A model generated the notes under the pieces. That model saw only the letters and a list, made by a program, of their open reading frames with translations. It did not search any database and was not told the DNA's origin. Positions 8,191-20,575 of a DNA stretch of 55,792 nt are shown in pieces; positions within the stretch are counted from its first letter, which is position 1; each line of letters opens with the position of its first letter. The translations under genes and the position numbers were made by a program. The stretch is from Candidatus Pelagibacter sp. Its GTDB lineage: Bacteria > Pseudomonadota > Alphaproteobacteria > Pelagibacterales > Pelagibacteraceae. The DNA lies in NCBI GenBank assembly GCA_002689925.1, contig NZIO01000020.1, positions 1-55,792 of the forward strand. Direction: 5' to 3'.

Positions 8191-11100
8191 ATGCGATTAT
8201 CTTTTATTGAAAAAAAAAATATAAGAAAAAGTTTTGGTAAACTAAAAGAATCTTTATCAATACCTAACTTAATAGAAGTCCAAAAAGAATCTTACAAAGA
8301 GTTCTTATCTCATAAACCTGAAAAACAAAACGTATCTCGTCTTAAAGGTTTAGAAAAAGTTTTTAAAAGTATCTTTCCAATAGAAGAAAGTTCAGAAAAA
8401 GCAACAATTGAATATTTGTCTTATAGATTTGATAAACCAAAATACGATGTTGAGGAATGTATTCAAAGAGGGTTAACTTATTCAGCTGCACTTAAACCAA
8501 CTTTAAGACTTGTTGTTTATGACATAGATCAAGAAGCTGGTACTAAACAAGTACAATCTGCAAAAGAACAAGAAGTTTATATGGGTGATATACCTTTAAT
8601 GACTCCAAGCGGAACTTTTGTAGTAAACGGTGTTCAAAGAGTTGTAGTAAACCAAATGCATAGAAGTCCTGGTGTTTTTTTTGACCATGATAAAGGCAAA
8701 ACACACTCTCTTGGACAAAAACTTTTTAATTGCAGAATAATCCCTAGTAGAGGATCTTGGTTAGACTTTGAATATGACACTAAAGATAATTTATTTTTTA
8801 GAATTGATAGAAAAAAAAAATTACCTATAACAACTTTACTATATGCTTTGGATATTAAGAGAAAAGATTTATTAGATCTATTTTATGAATTTAGTGAATT
8901 CACATTTCAAAAAAATTCAAATAATTGGAAAGCTAAATTTAAGGCAACTCAATATAAAGGAACAAAACTTCAAGAAGACTTGGTCGATTCAAAAAATACT
9001 AAAGTAATATTAAAAGCTGGAACTAGAGTTACTTCTGCAATAGCACTAAAGCTTGAAAGAGATGGTTTGAAAGAAATCTTAGTTTCAAATGAATATTTCA
9101 TTGGTAAATTTTTACATAAGCCGATCATATTAAATAATTCTGAGGAATTAGATATAGGAACTGAAATCACACAAGAAATTATAGATAAAATTATTGATCA
9201 AAATATTACTAAAATAAATATTACAGACATAGATTATATTAATAAAGGGCCGTATCTAATTAATACTTTAAAATCTGATAAAAATAAGACTAAAGAAGAT
9301 GCCATTTATGACATTTATAGATTTTTAAGACCAGGTGAACCACCAACCTACGAAGTTGCTAACATCGTATTTAATAACCTTTTTTTTAAATCAGATAGAT
9401 ATGATTTATCTGACGTTGGTAGAGTTAAGATGAACGCAAGGTTAAATTTAGATTGTAGCAACGATGTTACAATTCTTAGAACAGACGATATTATCGAAAT
9501 CATTAAAGTGATGTTAGATCTTCGAGATGGAAAAGGGGAAGTTGATGATATTGATCACCTAGGTAATAGAAGAGTTCGTTCAGTTGGGGAATTGGTTGAA
9601 AATCAATTTAGAATTGGTGTATTAAGAATGGAAAGAGCTATAAAAGAAAAAATGTCAACACTAGAAGTTGATTCAGTTATGCCTCAAGATTTAATTAACG
9701 CTAAACCCATAACAGTGTCTTTAAAGGATTTTTTTGGAACTTCTCAGTTATCTCAGTTTATGGATCAAACAAATCCTCTTTCTGAAATTACTCACAAAAG
9801 AAGAGTTTCAGCCTTAGGTCCTGGTGGATTAACAAGGGAAAGAGCTGGATTTGAAGTACGTGATGTTCACCCAACTCATTACGGTAGAATTTGTCCAATA
9901 GAAACTCCAGAAGGACCCAATATTGGATTAATAAATAGTTTAGCAACTTATTCAAAAGTTAACAAATATGGTTTTATAGAAAGTCCTTATAAAAAAGTTA
10001 ACGATGGAAAGATCAGTGATAAAATTGAATACTTATCTGCTATAGAGGAAACAAAATATACAATAGCTCAAGCAAATTCTCCAATTGATAAAAATGGACA
10101 TTTTATAGAAGAATTAGTTTCTTGTAGAAAATCTCTTAACTTTGAATTAGCTAAACCAGAAAATATTGATTATATAGATGTATCACCTAAACAACTTGTT
10201 TCAGTTGCAGCATCTTTAATTCCATTTTTGGAAAATGATGATGCCAATAGAGCATTAATGGGTTCAAACATGATGAGACAAGCGGTACCTTTAGTTAAAC
10301 CTGAGTCACCATTAGTAGGCACTGGCATAGAAAAAGATGTTGCTCTAGACTCTGGGGTTACAATAATTGCAAAAAGAGAAGGTGTAGTAGACAAGATTGA
10401 TGGAAAAAGAATAGTAGTTAAAGTATCTACAGAAAAAGATTTGAGTAAATCAGGTGTAGATATTTATAATTTACTTAAATTTCAAAGATCAAATCAAAAT
10501 ACATGCATCAATCAAAGACCCTTAGTTAAAGTTGGTGATAAAGTTAATCAAGGTGATATTATAGCTGATGGTCCATCTACAAAACTAGGTGAGTTAGCGC
10601 TTGGTAAAAATGTAACTGTAGCCTTCATGCCTTGGCTAGGTTATAATTTTGAAGACTCTATATTAATTTCAGAAAGATGTGTACGCGACGATGTATTTAC
10701 TTCAATACACATTGAAGAATATGAATTAATGGCTAGAGATACAAAACTAGGTACAGAAGAAATAACAAGAGATATTCCTAATGTTAATGAAGAATCTTTG
10801 AGAAATTTAGATGAGTCAGGAATAGTTTACATAGGTTCAGAAGTTAAACCTGGTGATTTTCTTGTAGGTAAAGTAACTCCTAAAAGTGACACACCAACAA
10901 GCCCTGAAGAAAAATTATTAAGATCAATATTTGGAGAAAAAGCTTCAGACGTTAGAGATTCTTCTTTAAAAATGCCTCCGGGAGGAACAGGTATAGTTGT
11001 AGATGTTCGTGTATTTAACAGACACGGAATAGAAAAAGATGAGAGGTCAGTTGCGATAGAAAGAGCTGGAATAGAATCTGTTCAAGAAGATAGGAAAGTT

Positions 11101-12279
11101 GAAGAAAAAATTTTAGAAAACAATATTAAAAGTAGAGTTTTAGAATTACTTAAAAACTCTGAAATAAAGAAAAAAATCAAAGAAATTAATGAAGGGACTA
11201 AATTAAATAATGATGTTTTAAAAGATATTAGTTTAAACGATTGTTGGAAAATAATTACAAATGATGAAAATATTAATCAAAATTTACAAAAATTAAAAGA
11301 CCAGTTTAATAAAGTAAATTTAGATATTAAATCCAGATTTGAAGATAAAGTTGAAAAAATTCAGCAAGGTGATGATTTATTACCAAGTGTTATGAAAATG
11401 GTAAAAGTATTTGTGGCTGTAAAAAGAAGACTAATGCCAGGAGATAAAATGGCAGGAAGACATGGAAACAAAGGTGTTATAAGCAAGATAGTGCCTATGG
11501 AAGACATGCCATATATGAAAAATGGTAAACCAGTTGATATAGTTTTAAATCCTTTAGGTGTTCCAAGCAGGATGAACGTAGGTCAAATTTTAGAAACCCA
11601 TCTAGGTTGGGCTTGTTCAGAGTTAGGTGAAGCTATAAATAAAGTTTGCAATGAATTTAATGATAAAGTTACTAGAAGAAAAAAAATTAACCAAACCTTA
11701 GAAAAAATATATGGTAACGAAGTTTTTAAAGAAAGAATTAGCCCTTTAACAGACGATGAATTTAATGAACTGAGTCAAAACTTAACTCATGGAATTCCTA
11801 TCGCTACACCTGTTTTTGATGGTGCATCAGAAAAAGATGTAACAAACATGCTTGAATTAGCTAACCTATCATCTTCAGGTCAAACTAAATTGTGGGATGG
11901 AAGAACTGGAGAACCTTTTGATAGAAATGTTACAGTAGGAACTATCTACATGTTAAAATTACATCATTTGGTCGAAGATAAAATTCATGCTAGATCTACG
12001 GGTCCTTATAGTTTAGTAACTCAACAACCATTAGGAGGAAAAGCTCAACTTGGAGGTCAAAGATTTGGAGAAATGGAAGTTTGGGCATTAGAAGCTTATG
12101 GTGCTGCCTACACTCTACAAGAAATTTTAACAGTTAAATCTGATGATGTTGCTGGAAGAACTAAAGTTTATGAAACAATTGTAAAAGGTGATGAGAATTT
12201 TGAATCTGGTGTTCCAGAGTCATTTAACGTACTTATTAAAGAAATTAAAGCTCTAGGATTAAATATAGAATTGAATTAA
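8191..12279 (+). CDS. rpoB: DNA-directed RNA polymerase beta subunit
   Basis: Catalytic-core subunit of RNA polymerase, 1362 residues. The N-terminus ([16 protein letters not shown]) matches the family start. The rifampicin-pocket segment is intact with residues of the sensitive type: Asp525, His535 and Ser540 correspond to E. coli Asp516, His526 and Ser531. Later conserved blocks include [12 protein letters not shown] and the C-terminal [20 protein letters not shown]. The gene abuts rpoC with no spacer. No resistance-type change is seen in the pocket. Confidence 0.99.
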   Translation: MRLSFIEKKNIRKSFGKLKESLSIPNLIEVQKESYKEFLSHKPEKQNVSRLKGLEKVFKSIFPIEESSEKATIEYLSYRFDKPKYDVEECIQRGLTYSAALKPTLRLVVYDIDQEAGTKQVQSAKEQEVYMGDIPLMTPSGTFVVNGVQRVVVNQMHRSPGVFFDHDKGKTHSLGQKLFNCRIIPSRGSWLDFEYDTKDNLFFRIDRKKKLPITTLLYALDIKRKDLLDLFYEFSEFTFQKNSNNWKAKFKATQYKGTKLQEDLVDSKNTKVILKAGTRVTSAIALKLERDGLKEILVSNEYFIGKFLHKPIILNNSEELDIGTEITQEIIDKIIDQNITKINITDIDYINKGPYLINTLKSDKNKTKEDAIYDIYRFLRPGEPPTYEVANIVFNNLFFKSDRYDLSDVGRVKMNARLNLDCSNDVTILRTDDIIEIIKVMLDLRDGKGEVDDIDHLGNRRVRSVGELVENQFRIGVLRMERAIKEKMSTLEVDSVMPQDLINAKPITVSLKDFFGTSQLSQFMDQTNPLSEITHKRRVSALGPGGLTRERAGFEVRDVHPTHYGRICPIETPEGPNIGLINSLATYSKVNKYGFIESPYKKVNDGKISDKIEYLSAIEETKYTIAQANSPIDKNGHFIEELVSCRKSLNFELAKPENIDYIDVSPKQLVSVAASLIPFLENDDANRALMGSNMMRQAVPLVKPESPLVGTGIEKDVALDSGVTIIAKREGVVDKIDGKRIVVKVSTEKDLSKSGVDIYNLLKFQRSNQNTCINQRPLVKVGDKVNQGDIIADGPSTKLGELALGKNVTVAFMPWLGYNFEDSILISERCVRDDVFTSIHIEEYELMARDTKLGTEEITRDIPNVNEESLRNLDESGIVYIGSEVKPGDFLVGKVTPKSDTPTSPEEKLLRSIFGEKASDVRDSSLKMPPGGTGIVVDVRVFNRHGIEKDERSVAIERAGIESVQEDRKVEEKILENNIKSRVLELLKNSEIKKKIKEINEGTKLNNDVLKDISLNDCWKIITNDENINQNLQKLKDQFNKVNLDIKSRFEDKVEKIQQGDDLLPSVMKMVKVFVAVKRRLMPGDKMAGRHGNKGVISKIVPMEDMPYMKNGKPVDIVLNPLGVPSRMNVGQILETHLGWACSELGEAINKVCNEFNDKVTRRKKINQTLEKIYGNEVFKERISPLTDDEFNELSQNLTHGIPIATPVFDGASEKDVTNMLELANLSSSGQTKLWDGRTGEPFDRNVTVGTIYMLKLHHLVEDKIHARSTGPYSLVTQQPLGGKAQLGGQRFGEMEVWALEAYGAAYTLQEILTVKSDDVAGRTKVYETIVKGDENFESGVPESFNVLIKEIKALGLNIELN

Positions 12280-15200
12280 ATGCTAAAAGAAGTTACTAAA
12301 AATACAAGAAGTGCAGCGTTAGACCAAAGATTCAGTCAAATAAGAATTAGTCTAGCTAGTCCAGAAAAAATTAAATCTTGGTCATTTGGCGAGATTAAAA
12401 AACCTGAAACTATTAATTACAGAACTTTTAGACCTGAAAAAGAAGGACTTTTTTGTTCAAGAATTTTTGGTCCAATCAAAGATTATGAGTGCCTTTGTGG
12501 CAAATACAAAAGAATGAAGTTTAGAGGAATCATTTGTGAAAAATGTGGTGTTGAAGTTACACAAGCAAAAGTAAGAAGAGAAAGAATGGGTCATATTGAT
12601 TTGGCCACACCAGTTGCTCATATTTGGTTTTTAAAATCTCTACCAAGCAGAATAGCTTTAGCTGTAGATATGAAACTTAAAGAAATTGAAAAAGTTTTAT
12701 ATTTTGAAAATTTTATGGTTGTTGAACCAGGCCTAACACCTTTGAAGAAAAATCAACTACTTACAGAAGAAGAATATATGAAAGCTCAAGATGAACATGG
12801 GCAAGATTCATTTACGGTTGGTATAGGAGCAGAAACAATTAGAGAAATACTATCAAATTTAGACTTAGAAAAGGAAAGAGAAAGATTAAGAGGATTATTA
12901 AAAACAACTAAATCTAAAGTCGCAGAAGAAAGAACCACAAAAAGATTAAAATTAATAGAGTCGTTTATAAAGTCAGGAAATAAACCTGAGTGGATGATAC
13001 TAACAACTCTACCAGTTATACCTCCTGAGCTAAGACCACTAGTTCCTTTGGATGGAGGTAGGTTTGCTACTTCTGATTTAAACGATTTATATCGTAGGGT
13101 TATAAATAGAAATAATAGATTAAAAAGATTAATGGACTTAAAAGCTCCTGATATAATTGTAAGAAATGAAAAAAGAATGCTTCAAGAAGCTGTAGATGCT
13201 TTATTTGATAATGGAAGAAGAGGTAGAGTAATTACGGGCACAGGTAAAAGACCACTTAAATCTTTAGCAGAAATGTTAAAAGGTAAACAAGGTAGATTTA
13301 GACAAAATTTATTAGGAAAAAGAGTTGATTACTCAGGAAGATCAGTAATTGTTGTTGGTCCAGATTTAAAGTTGCATCAATGTGGTTTACCAAAAAAAAT
13401 GGCTTTAGAATTATTTAAACCATTTCTTTATGCAAGATTAAACAAATTAGGTTTAGCAACAACTATAAAACAAGCTAAAAGATTAGTAGAAAAAGAAAAA
13501 GAAGAAGTGTGGGATTCATTGGAACATATAATAAGAGAACATCCAGTCATTTTAAATAGAGCTCCAACGCTTCATAGGTTAGGTGTTCAAGCCTTTGAAG
13601 CTAAACTAATCGAAGGGAATGCGATAGAATTACATCCACTAGTGTGTGCAGCATTTAATGCTGATTTTGATGGAGACCAAATGGCTGTTCATATTCCTCT
13701 AAGTTTAGAAGCTCAACTAGAAGCCAGAGTTTTAATGATGTCAACAAATAATATTCTAAGTCCATCTAATGGAAAACCGATTATTGTTCCTAGTCAAGAT
13801 ATAATTTTAGGTCTTTATTACCTTTCTCAATTTAATGATAATGACAAAGAAAAAATTAAAGGTTATTTTTTAAATGTTAATGAAATCGACCAAGCACTAG
13901 AGTCAAATCACATAAATGTTCATTCAAAAATTATTGGCCGTTTTGAAACTGTTGATGAAAATAATGAAAAAGTATATGAAAAATATGAAAGTACAGCAGG
14001 AAGATTTTTACTTGCTGGTATTTTACCAAAAAATCATAGAATTAAATTTAATCTAATAAACAGAGTTTTGTCGAAAAAACAAGTATCTGAAATAATTGAC
14101 ATGGTTTATAGATATTGTGGTCAAAAAGAAACAGTTCTATTTTGTGACAATTTAAAAAATTTAGGTTTTAAACATGCCTTTAAAGCAGCAATTTCTTTTG
14201 GAAAAGATGATTTAGTTATTCCTCAAAACAAAGAAAGTCTAATTAATGAAACAAAAAAAATGATTGCAGATTATGAAACACAATATGCAGAAGGTTTAAT
14301 TACTAGAGGTGAAAAATATAATAAAGTAGTTGATGCATGGTCAAAATGTACTGATCTAGTTGCTAGTGAGATGATGAAAGGTATTTCATCTTCAAGTAAA
14401 AAAGAATCCTCAGAAAGAATTCAAACAAATTCTGTATTTATGATGGCAGACTCAGGGGCAAGAGGATCGGCTGCTCAAATGAAACAATTAGCTGGAATGA
14501 GAGGACTTATAGCTAAGCCCTCAGGAGAAATTATTGAAACGCCTATAATTTCAAATTTTAAAGAAGGTTTATCTGTGCTTGAGTATTTTAATTCAACGCA
14601 TGGAGCAAGAAAAGGTTTAGCTGATACAGCCCTTAAAACAGCTAATTCTGGTTATTTAACTAGAAGACTGTGTGATGTTGCTCAAGATATTTCGATAACA
14701 AAAATTGATTGTGGTGCAAAAACAAAAGACTCAATAATTTTGTCAGAAATTCTTGAAGGAGGAAATATTATTGTAAGTTTATCTGAAAGAGCTTTAGGAA
14801 GAGTTACGGCTGAAGAAGTTAAACATCCAATAAGTGGCGAAACTCTAATCAAGAAAAAACAAATGATAGATGAAGAAGTTTGTGAAAAAATTGATGCAGC
14901 TGGAGTAAAATCTATAAAAGTTCATTCTGTAATCACATGTATTTCTAAAGAAGGAGTATGTGCAAATTGTTATGGAAGAGATTTATCTAGAGGGAGACTT
15001 GTTACAATTGGAGAAGCTATTGGAATGATTGCTGCCCAGTCAATTGGTGAACCTGGTACTCAGTTAACTATGAGAACTTTCCATGTAGGAGGAACAGCTC
15101 AAATTAAGGAAGAGTCACAGGTAATTTGTCAAAATGCTGGAAAATTAAAAATAGTTAATAAAAATTTGGTTCAAGACTCAAGTAAAAAATTAGTTATCAT

Positions 15201-16425
15201 GGGAAGAAATACTCAACTATCTATCGAAGATGATAATGGTAGACAAATAGGATCATACAAAGTTCCTTATGGAGCTAAACTTTTTTTTCAAGATGGGGAA
15301 AATATTAAGAAAGGTGAAAAAATTTCTGAATGGGACCCTTATACAACACCAGTTGTTGCAGAAAAAAGTGGAGTTGCAAACTATGTAGATTTAGTAGATG
15401 GTATTTCAATAGCTGAAACAGTTGATGATGAAACAGGTATATCCTCAAAATCTGTTATTGATTGGAGAGTTCAATCAAAAAGCTCTGAATTGAAACCGAG
15501 AATTACATTACGAAATGAAAAAGGTGAAATTATTAAAAAAGCTGATGATAACGAGGCCAGATATTATTTAGTTCCAGATACAATACTTTCAGTTAAAGAT
15601 GGCCAAAAAGTTTTTGCTGGTGATGTTTTAGCAAGACTACCTAAGAAAGGATCTAAAACAAAAGATATTACAGGAGGCCTACCTAGAGTTGCCGATTTAT
15701 TTGAAGCTAGAAGACCAAAGGAAAGTGCTATTATAGCTGAAAATGATGGAGTTGTTCAATTTGGTAAAGAAGTAAGAGGAAAACTTAAAGTTTCTATAGT
15801 TCCTGAAACAGGGGATGCTTCAAATTATTTAATTCCTAAAGGAAAGCATACAAATTTTAATCAAGGTGAAAAGATTAAAAAGGGAGAATATTTAATAGAT
15901 GGTAATCCAGCACCTCATGATATTTTAAGAATACTTGGCGTTGAAGCTTTAACTAATTATTTTGTTGATGAAGTACAAGCAGTTTATAGATTGCAAGGCG
16001 TTGTTATTAACGATAAGCACATTGAAACGATTGTTCGTCAAATGTTAAGAAAAGTAGAAATAACGAAAAGTGGCGATTCTAAATATTTGTTAAAAGAAAT
16101 AGTGGATATAAATGAATTTGAAGAGGCAAACGAATTATTAAAAAAAGAAGGCAAAATACCAGCTGAAAGCTCTAGGGTTCTGCTTGGTATTACAAAAGCT
16201 TCTTTACAAACAAATTCATTCATTTCTGCTGCCTCATTCCAAGAAACAACGAGAGTATTAACAGATGCTGCAATACGTGGTAAAATTGATGATCTACACG
16301 GATTAAAAGAAAACGTGATAGTTGGTAGGTTGGTTCCAGCAGGAACAGGTAGCGTTAAAAACAAATGGAATAAAATCGCTAAAGACCTTGATATTAAGCA
16401 GATAAACTCAGAAACACAAACGTAA
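12280..16425 (+). CDS. rpoC: DNA-directed RNA polymerase beta' subunit
   Basis: Carries the active site of RNA polymerase, 1381 residues. The N-terminal zinc ribbon uses Cys71, Cys73, Cys86 and Cys89. The catalytic magnesium motif NADFDGDQM has Asp462, Asp464 and Asp466. A second cysteine cluster (CGA...[11 protein letters not shown]) and the trigger-loop region ([13 protein letters not shown]) are intact. It begins on the base after the rpoB stop, implying translational coupling. A 167-base gap with several inverted repeats follows. Confidence 0.99.
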   Translation: MLKEVTKNTRSAALDQRFSQIRISLASPEKIKSWSFGEIKKPETINYRTFRPEKEGLFCSRIFGPIKDYECLCGKYKRMKFRGIICEKCGVEVTQAKVRRERMGHIDLATPVAHIWFLKSLPSRIALAVDMKLKEIEKVLYFENFMVVEPGLTPLKKNQLLTEEEYMKAQDEHGQDSFTVGIGAETIREILSNLDLEKERERLRGLLKTTKSKVAEERTTKRLKLIESFIKSGNKPEWMILTTLPVIPPELRPLVPLDGGRFATSDLNDLYRRVINRNNRLKRLMDLKAPDIIVRNEKRMLQEAVDALFDNGRRGRVITGTGKRPLKSLAEMLKGKQGRFRQNLLGKRVDYSGRSVIVVGPDLKLHQCGLPKKMALELFKPFLYARLNKLGLATTIKQAKRLVEKEKEEVWDSLEHIIREHPVILNRAPTLHRLGVQAFEAKLIEGNAIELHPLVCAAFNADFDGDQMAVHIPLSLEAQLEARVLMMSTNNILSPSNGKPIIVPSQDIILGLYYLSQFNDNDKEKIKGYFLNVNEIDQALESNHINVHSKIIGRFETVDENNEKVYEKYESTAGRFLLAGILPKNHRIKFNLINRVLSKKQVSEIIDMVYRYCGQKETVLFCDNLKNLGFKHAFKAAISFGKDDLVIPQNKESLINETKKMIADYETQYAEGLITRGEKYNKVVDAWSKCTDLVASEMMKGISSSSKKESSERIQTNSVFMMADSGARGSAAQMKQLAGMRGLIAKPSGEIIETPIISNFKEGLSVLEYFNSTHGARKGLADTALKTANSGYLTRRLCDVAQDISITKIDCGAKTKDSIILSEILEGGNIIVSLSERALGRVTAEEVKHPISGETLIKKKQMIDEEVCEKIDAAGVKSIKVHSVITCISKEGVCANCYGRDLSRGRLVTIGEAIGMIAAQSIGEPGTQLTMRTFHVGGTAQIKEESQVICQNAGKLKIVNKNLVQDSSKKLVIMGRNTQLSIEDDNGRQIGSYKVPYGAKLFFQDGENIKKGEKISEWDPYTTPVVAEKSGVANYVDLVDGISIAETVDDETGISSKSVIDWRVQSKSSELKPRITLRNEKGEIIKKADDNEARYYLVPDTILSVKDGQKVFAGDVLARLPKKGSKTKDITGGLPRVADLFEARRPKESAIIAENDGVVQFGKEVRGKLKVSIVPETGDASNYLIPKGKHTNFNQGEKIKKGEYLIDGNPAPHDILRILGVEALTNYFVDEVQAVYRLQGVVINDKHIETIVRQMLRKVEITKSGDSKYLLKEIVDINEFEEANELLKKEGKIPAESSRVLLGITKASLQTNSFISAASFQETTRVLTDAAIRGKIDDLHGLKENVIVGRLVPAGTGSVKNKWNKIAKDLDIKQINSETQT

Positions 16426-16435
16426 CATTTACTAT

Positions 16436-16561
16436 ATTACTAGTTGACTTTTACCATTTCGATTAGTAATTTGGGCACAATTTTTATGGTTGGAAGTAAG
16501 GTTGTATTAACCTTAAACGCTGCCAAGAATGCAAAACTTTGTTAATTTCAAAATTGCTCCC
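16436..16561 (+). ncRNA. Candidate structured leader RNA upstream of rpsL
   Basis: Three sets of complementary segments occupy most of the rpoC-rpsL gap. ATTACTA (16436-16442) pairs with TAGTAAT (16464-16470). GGG plus CAATTTT (16473-16475, 16478-16484) pair with AAAATTG plus CCC (16550-16556, 16559-16561) around a 2-by-2 internal loop. Inside, TAAGGTT (16497-16503) pairs with AACCTTA (16509-16515), flanked by TTGG/CCAA (16490-16493, 16523-16526). The segment is richer in G+C than other gaps here. A ribosomal-protein binding leader for the str genes is the simplest inference. I do not recognise a named RNA family. Confidence 0.45.
16486..16545 (+). CDS. Possible 19-codon leader peptide frame
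   Basis: An ATG at 16486 opens 19 codons ending in TAA at 16543-16545, encoding MVGSKVVLTLNAAKNAKLC. It coincides with the inner part of the proposed structured leader, and 21 of its 60 bases are G or C. There is no clear Shine-Dalgarno. It may be a leader peptide whose translation alters the RNA fold, or a chance frame in a conserved RNA; I cannot distinguish these. Confidence 0.15.
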   Translation: MVGSKVVLTLNAAKNAKLC

Positions 16562-16592
16562 ACTATAAATTAATTTTAAATATAGAATAATT

Positions 16593-16964
16593 ATGCCAAC
16601 TATTAATCAGTTGATTAGAAAACCTAGGGTTAGAGATAAAGAGAGGCACAAAGTTCCTGCTCTAGAAAGATCTCCACAAAAAAGAGGAGTGTGTACAAAA
16701 GTTTACACAACAACACCAAAAAAACCAAATTCTGCTTTAAGAAAAGTTGCACGTGTTAGGTTGTCAAATGGTCATGAGGTTACCTGTTATATTCCAGGAG
16801 AAGGTCATAACTTACAAGAACACTCAGTTGTATTAATAAGAGGTGGGCGTGTAAAAGATTTACCTGGAGTTCGATATCATATTTTAAGAGGTAATTTAGA
16901 TACCCAAGGAGTTTCTGCAAGAAAACAACAAAGATCTAAATATGGAGCGAAAAAACCAAAATAA
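16593..16964 (+). CDS. rpsL: 30S ribosomal protein S12
   Basis: Decoding-centre protein of the small subunit, 123 residues, usual length. The [13 protein letters not shown] segment (about 40-52) and [13 protein letters not shown] (about 84-96) are intact, with lysines at the positions linked to streptomycin sensitivity. First gene of the str cluster, followed by rpsG after 5 bases. It is preceded by the largest gap in the window, which probably holds its leader. Confidence 0.98.
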   Translation: MPTINQLIRKPRVRDKERHKVPALERSPQKRGVCTKVYTTTPKKPNSALRKVARVRLSNGHEVTCYIPGEGHNLQEHSVVLIRGGRVKDLPGVRYHILRGNLDTQGVSARKQQRSKYGAKKPK

Positions 16965-16969
16965 TTTTT

Positions 16970-17440
16970 ATGTCTAGAAAAAGAAAAAAACCAAAAAGAA
17001 AATTTTTAGCAGATCCCAAATATGGATCACTTACTTTATCTAAATTTATTAATTCAATTATGTATGATGGAAAAAAAAGTTTAGCTGAAAAAATAGTTTA
17101 TTCTGCTTTAGAAAAAATAGAAAGCAAAACTAAAATTGATCCAATTAAAGTTTTTAATGATGCAATTTATAATGTCAGGCCAAATATTGAAGTTAGATCA
17201 AGAAGAGTAGGTGGTGCTACTTATCAAGTTCCAGTAGAGGTAAAAACTAGCAGATCAGAAGCGTTAGCTTTAAGATGGATCATAGATTCAACGAGAAAAA
17301 GAAAAAACAAAACAATGGCGGAAAAACTTTTTTATGAAATAATGGATGCTTCTCAAAAAAAAGGATCATCAATAAAAAAAAGAGAGGACACTCATAAAAT
17401 GGCTGAGTCAAATAAAGCCTTTGCACACTTTAGATGGTAA
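16970..17440 (+). CDS. rpsG: 30S ribosomal protein S7
   Basis: Head assembly protein of the 30S subunit, contacting tRNA in the E site. It has 156 residues with the usual basic N-terminus ([11 protein letters not shown]) and the signature [11 protein letters not shown] at about 82-92. In E. coli S7 represses the str operon; here only 5 bases separate it from rpsL, leaving no room for that intercistronic site. It lies 6 bases before fusA. Confidence 0.97.
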   Translation: MSRKRKKPKRKFLADPKYGSLTLSKFINSIMYDGKKSLAEKIVYSALEKIESKTKIDPIKVFNDAIYNVRPNIEVRSRRVGGATYQVPVEVKTSRSEALALRWIIDSTRKRKNKTMAEKLFYEIMDASQKKGSSIKKREDTHKMAESNKAFAHFRW

Positions 17441-17446
17441 AATAAA

Positions 17447-19522
17447 ATGACAAGAACACATAAATTAGAAAAATATAGAAATATTGGTATCATGGCACAT
17501 ATTGATGCTGGAAAAACAACCACTACAGAGAGAGTTTTATATTATACAGGAAAAAGTCATAAAATTGGAGAAGTTCATGATGGTGCTGCAACTATGGATT
17601 GGATGGAACAAGAACAAGAAAGAGGCATAACTATTACTTCAGCAGCAACCACTTGCTTTTGGAATGATCACAGAATTAATATTATTGATACTCCTGGACA
17701 CGTAGATTTTACTATTGAAGTAGAAAGATCTTTAAAAGTTTTGGACGGTGCAGTTTGTGTTTTTGATGGTGTTGCAGGTGTTGAACCACAGTCTGAGACT
17801 GTGTGGCGCCAAGCTGATAAATATAAAGTTCCAAGAATTTGTTTTGTTAATAAGCTTGATAGAACTGGAGCAGATTTTTACAGATGCGTAGATATGATTA
17901 AAGAAAGATTAGGGTGTAAACCATTAGTTTTGCAATTACCTGTTGGTTCAGAAGCTGATTTAAAAGGTGTTGTAGATCTAGTAAAAATGAAAGCTATTGT
18001 TTGGCAAAATGAAGATTTAGGAGCTAAATTTGATATAATAGATATACCAGCTGATTTAAAAGAAATAGCTGATAAATATAGAAAAGAACTTGTAGAAGCT
18101 GCTGTTGAGGAAGATGAAAAATTAATGGAAGCATACCTTGATGGAAAAGAACCATCTGATGATGATTTAATTAAATGTATTAGAAAAGGCACTTTAGGTT
18201 TTAGCTTTGTTCCAATCACAACAGGCTCTGCTTTTAAAAACAAAGGAGTGCAACCATTATTAGATGCAGTTGTAAATTTTTTACCTAGCCCTATTGATAT
18301 TGGCTCAATTAAAGGAACTAAGCCAAATTCAAAAGATGAAGTTGAAAGAAAATTTGATGATAATGAACCTTTTTCAGCTCTAGCATTTAAAGTTGCGACA
18401 GATCCATTCGTTGGTACTTTAACTTTTATAAGAATTTATTCTGGAACGTTAAAAGCAGCCACGGGCATTTATAATACGAGCAAGGATAAAGAAGAGAGAG
18501 TTGGTAGAATGTTATTAATGCATGCCAATAGTAGAGAAGATGTAAAAGAAGCAAACTCAGGTGATATAGTGGCATTAGCTGGTTTAAAATATACTATTAC
18601 TGGTCATACTTTATCAGACGAAGATAAACCTGTAGTTCTAGAACCAATGGAATTCCCAGATCCTGTTATAGAAATTGCTGTCGAACCGAAAACTAAAGCA
18701 GACCAAGAAAAAATGGGAGAGGCTCTTGGTAGACTTGCAAAAGAAGATCCTTCATTTCAAGTATCTTCAGATGAAGAGTCAGGTCAAACAATAATTAAAG
18801 GTATGGGTGAGTTACATTTAGATATAATAGTTGATAGAATGAAACGAGAATTTAAGGTTGAGGCTAATATCGGAGCCCCTCAAGTAGCTTATAGAGAAAC
18901 AATTCTCAACTCAGCAACAAATACTTATATCCATAAAAAACAAAGTGGTGGAGCCGGTCAATTTGCTAAAGTTGAACTGACTGTTGAACCATTAGAACCT
19001 GGAAAAGGAAGAGAAATAGAAAATAAAATTAAAGGTGGGGCTATTCCAAAAGAATTTATTCCTGGAGTTGAAAAAGGAATTCAAAGTGTTGCTGACAGTG
19101 GAATATTAGCTGGCTTTCCATTACTAGATTATAAAGTAACAATTTTAGATGGTTTACATCACGATGTGGATTCAAGTGTTTTAGCTTTTGAAATTGCTTC
19201 TAGATATTGCTTTAAGGAAGCTTGCACAAAAGCTTCTTTAAAACTTTTAGAACCGATGATGAGAGTAGAAGTAGTTACACCAGAAGATTATATGGGTGAT
19301 GTTATTGGAGATTTAAATAGTAGAAGAGGACAAGTTGGAACTACAGATAAAAGAGGAAATGCTACAGTAATAACTGCAATGGTTCCTTTAGCAAATATGT
19401 TTGGATATATAAATAATCTTAGGTCTATGTCTCAAGGAAGAGCTCAATATTCAATGTTTTTTGATCATTATTCAAAAGTACCACAAAATGTTCAAGATGA
19501 AGTAACTAAAAAAATGGCATAA
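17447..19522 (+). CDS. fusA: Elongation factor G
   Basis: The translocation GTPase, 691 residues, full length. The G1 motif AHIDAGKTT lies at residues 17-25, followed by DTPGHVDF and NKLDRTGAD. The C-terminal domains include the [11 protein letters not shown] and [17 protein letters not shown] stretches. It follows rpsG by 6 bases and precedes rpsJ by 3, with no tuf between them, unlike the E. coli str operon. Confidence 0.98.
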   Translation: MTRTHKLEKYRNIGIMAHIDAGKTTTTERVLYYTGKSHKIGEVHDGAATMDWMEQEQERGITITSAATTCFWNDHRINIIDTPGHVDFTIEVERSLKVLDGAVCVFDGVAGVEPQSETVWRQADKYKVPRICFVNKLDRTGADFYRCVDMIKERLGCKPLVLQLPVGSEADLKGVVDLVKMKAIVWQNEDLGAKFDIIDIPADLKEIADKYRKELVEAAVEEDEKLMEAYLDGKEPSDDDLIKCIRKGTLGFSFVPITTGSAFKNKGVQPLLDAVVNFLPSPIDIGSIKGTKPNSKDEVERKFDDNEPFSALAFKVATDPFVGTLTFIRIYSGTLKAATGIYNTSKDKEERVGRMLLMHANSREDVKEANSGDIVALAGLKYTITGHTLSDEDKPVVLEPMEFPDPVIEIAVEPKTKADQEKMGEALGRLAKEDPSFQVSSDEESGQTIIKGMGELHLDIIVDRMKREFKVEANIGAPQVAYRETILNSATNTYIHKKQSGGAGQFAKVELTVEPLEPGKGREIENKIKGGAIPKEFIPGVEKGIQSVADSGILAGFPLLDYKVTILDGLHHDVDSSVLAFEIASRYCFKEACTKASLKLLEPMMRVEVVTPEDYMGDVIGDLNSRRGQVGTTDKRGNATVITAMVPLANMFGYINNLRSMSQGRAQYSMFFDHYSKVPQNVQDEVTKKMA

Positions 19523-19525
19523 AAA

Positions 19526-19834
19526 ATGGAAAAACAAAATATAAGAATCAGATTAAGAGCTTACGATAATAAGATTTTAGATAAATCTACTATAGAAATT
19601 GTTAACACAGTCAAGAGAACTGGCGCACAAATTAAAGGTCCAATTCCCTTACCAACCAAAAAAGAAATTTATACAGTTCTAAGATCGCCACATATCGATA
19701 AAAAGAGTAGAGAACAATTTGAAACAAGAACACACAAAAGATTAATAGATATAATTGAGCCAACCCCACAAACAGTGGAAGCTTTAATGAAATTAGATTT
19801 AGCATCTGGTGTAGATGTGGAAATAAAAATATAG
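19526..19834 (+). CDS. rpsJ: 30S ribosomal protein S10
   Basis: Head protein of the 30S subunit that also works with NusB in antitermination. It has 102 residues with RIRLRAYDN at the start, the GPIPLPT loop and [12 protein letters not shown] near 61-72. First gene of the S10 cluster, only 3 bases after fusA, so the str and S10 sets are fused. No separate S10 leader exists. Confidence 0.98.
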   Translation: MEKQNIRIRLRAYDNKILDKSTIEIVNTVKRTGAQIKGPIPLPTKKEIYTVLRSPHIDKKSREQFETRTHKRLIDIIEPTPQTVEALMKLDLASGVDVEIKI

Positions 19835-19843
19835 GATAATTTG

Positions 19844-20575
19844 ATGTCTTTAGGATTAATTGGAAAAAAAATTGGAATGACAAGAGAATTTTTTGATGTA
19901 GGTGTTTCAGTTCCTGTAACTGTAATAATGATTGAAAAAGGCAGAATCATTAATGTTATTACTAAAGAAAAAAGAGGCTACGACGCAATTCAAGTTGGCT
20001 TTGGTAAAATAAAAACATCTAAACAAACGAAACAAATGAAGGGATTTTTTGTAAAAAAATCTACAGAACCCAAAAAAATTTTAAAAGAATTTAGAGTTAA
20101 AAATATTCAGGATTATAAAGAAGGTAATGAAATTGGATTAGAAATATTAAAAGATAAAAAATATGTTGATATTACTGCTAAAACAATTGGTAAAGGTTTT
20201 GCTGGTGCAATGAAAAGACATAATTTTGGTGGACTAAGAGCATCACACGGCGTTTCTGTTTCACATAGAGCACATGGATCTACTGGTCAAAATCAAGATC
20301 CTGGTAAAGTTTTTAAAGGGAAAAAAATGGCTGGGCATATGGGTGATAAACAAAGAACAATACAAAATCTTGAATTAATAAAATCTGATGAAGAAAATAA
20401 TTTATTATTTATTAAAGGGTCAATACCAGGCGCAAAGAATTCTATAGTTTTGATAAAAGAAGCAAAGAAAGATATTCATAAGATAACATTACAAGAAAAA
20501 TTTACAGCATTAGCTAAAACATTATCAGATAATAAAAATGATAATAAAAAAGATTCTAAAAAGGAAAAGAAATAA
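19844..20575 (+). CDS. rplC: 50S ribosomal protein L3
   Basis: An early assembly protein near the peptidyl-transferase centre. I choose the ATG at 19844, seven bases after AGGA, giving 243 residues; a TTG directly before it would add one residue. The core has the GFAGAMKRHNFGG and ASHGVSVSHRAHGSTG blocks. The protein is longer than E. coli L3 (209) through a lysine-rich C-terminal tail ending in KNDNKKDSKKEKK. It overlaps rplD by one base. Confidence 0.97.
   Translation: MSLGLIGKKIGMTREFFDVGVSVPVTVIMIEKGRIINVITKEKRGYDAIQVGFGKIKTSKQTKQMKGFFVKKSTEPKKILKEFRVKNIQDYKEGNEIGLEILKDKKYVDITAKTIGKGFAGAMKRHNFGGLRASHGVSVSHRAHGSTGQNQDPGKVFKGKKMAGHMGDKQRTIQNLELIKSDEENNLLFIKGSIPGAKNSIVLIKEAKKDIHKITLQEKFTALAKTLSDNKNDNKKDSKKEKK

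Noticed and set aside
16444-16472. TTGACT with a possible -10 before rpsL
   Set aside because: The -35 is good but the hexamer at the right spacing (TAATTT) matches only about three of six positions; it also lies in the loop and arm of a predicted stem. Kept only as a possibility.
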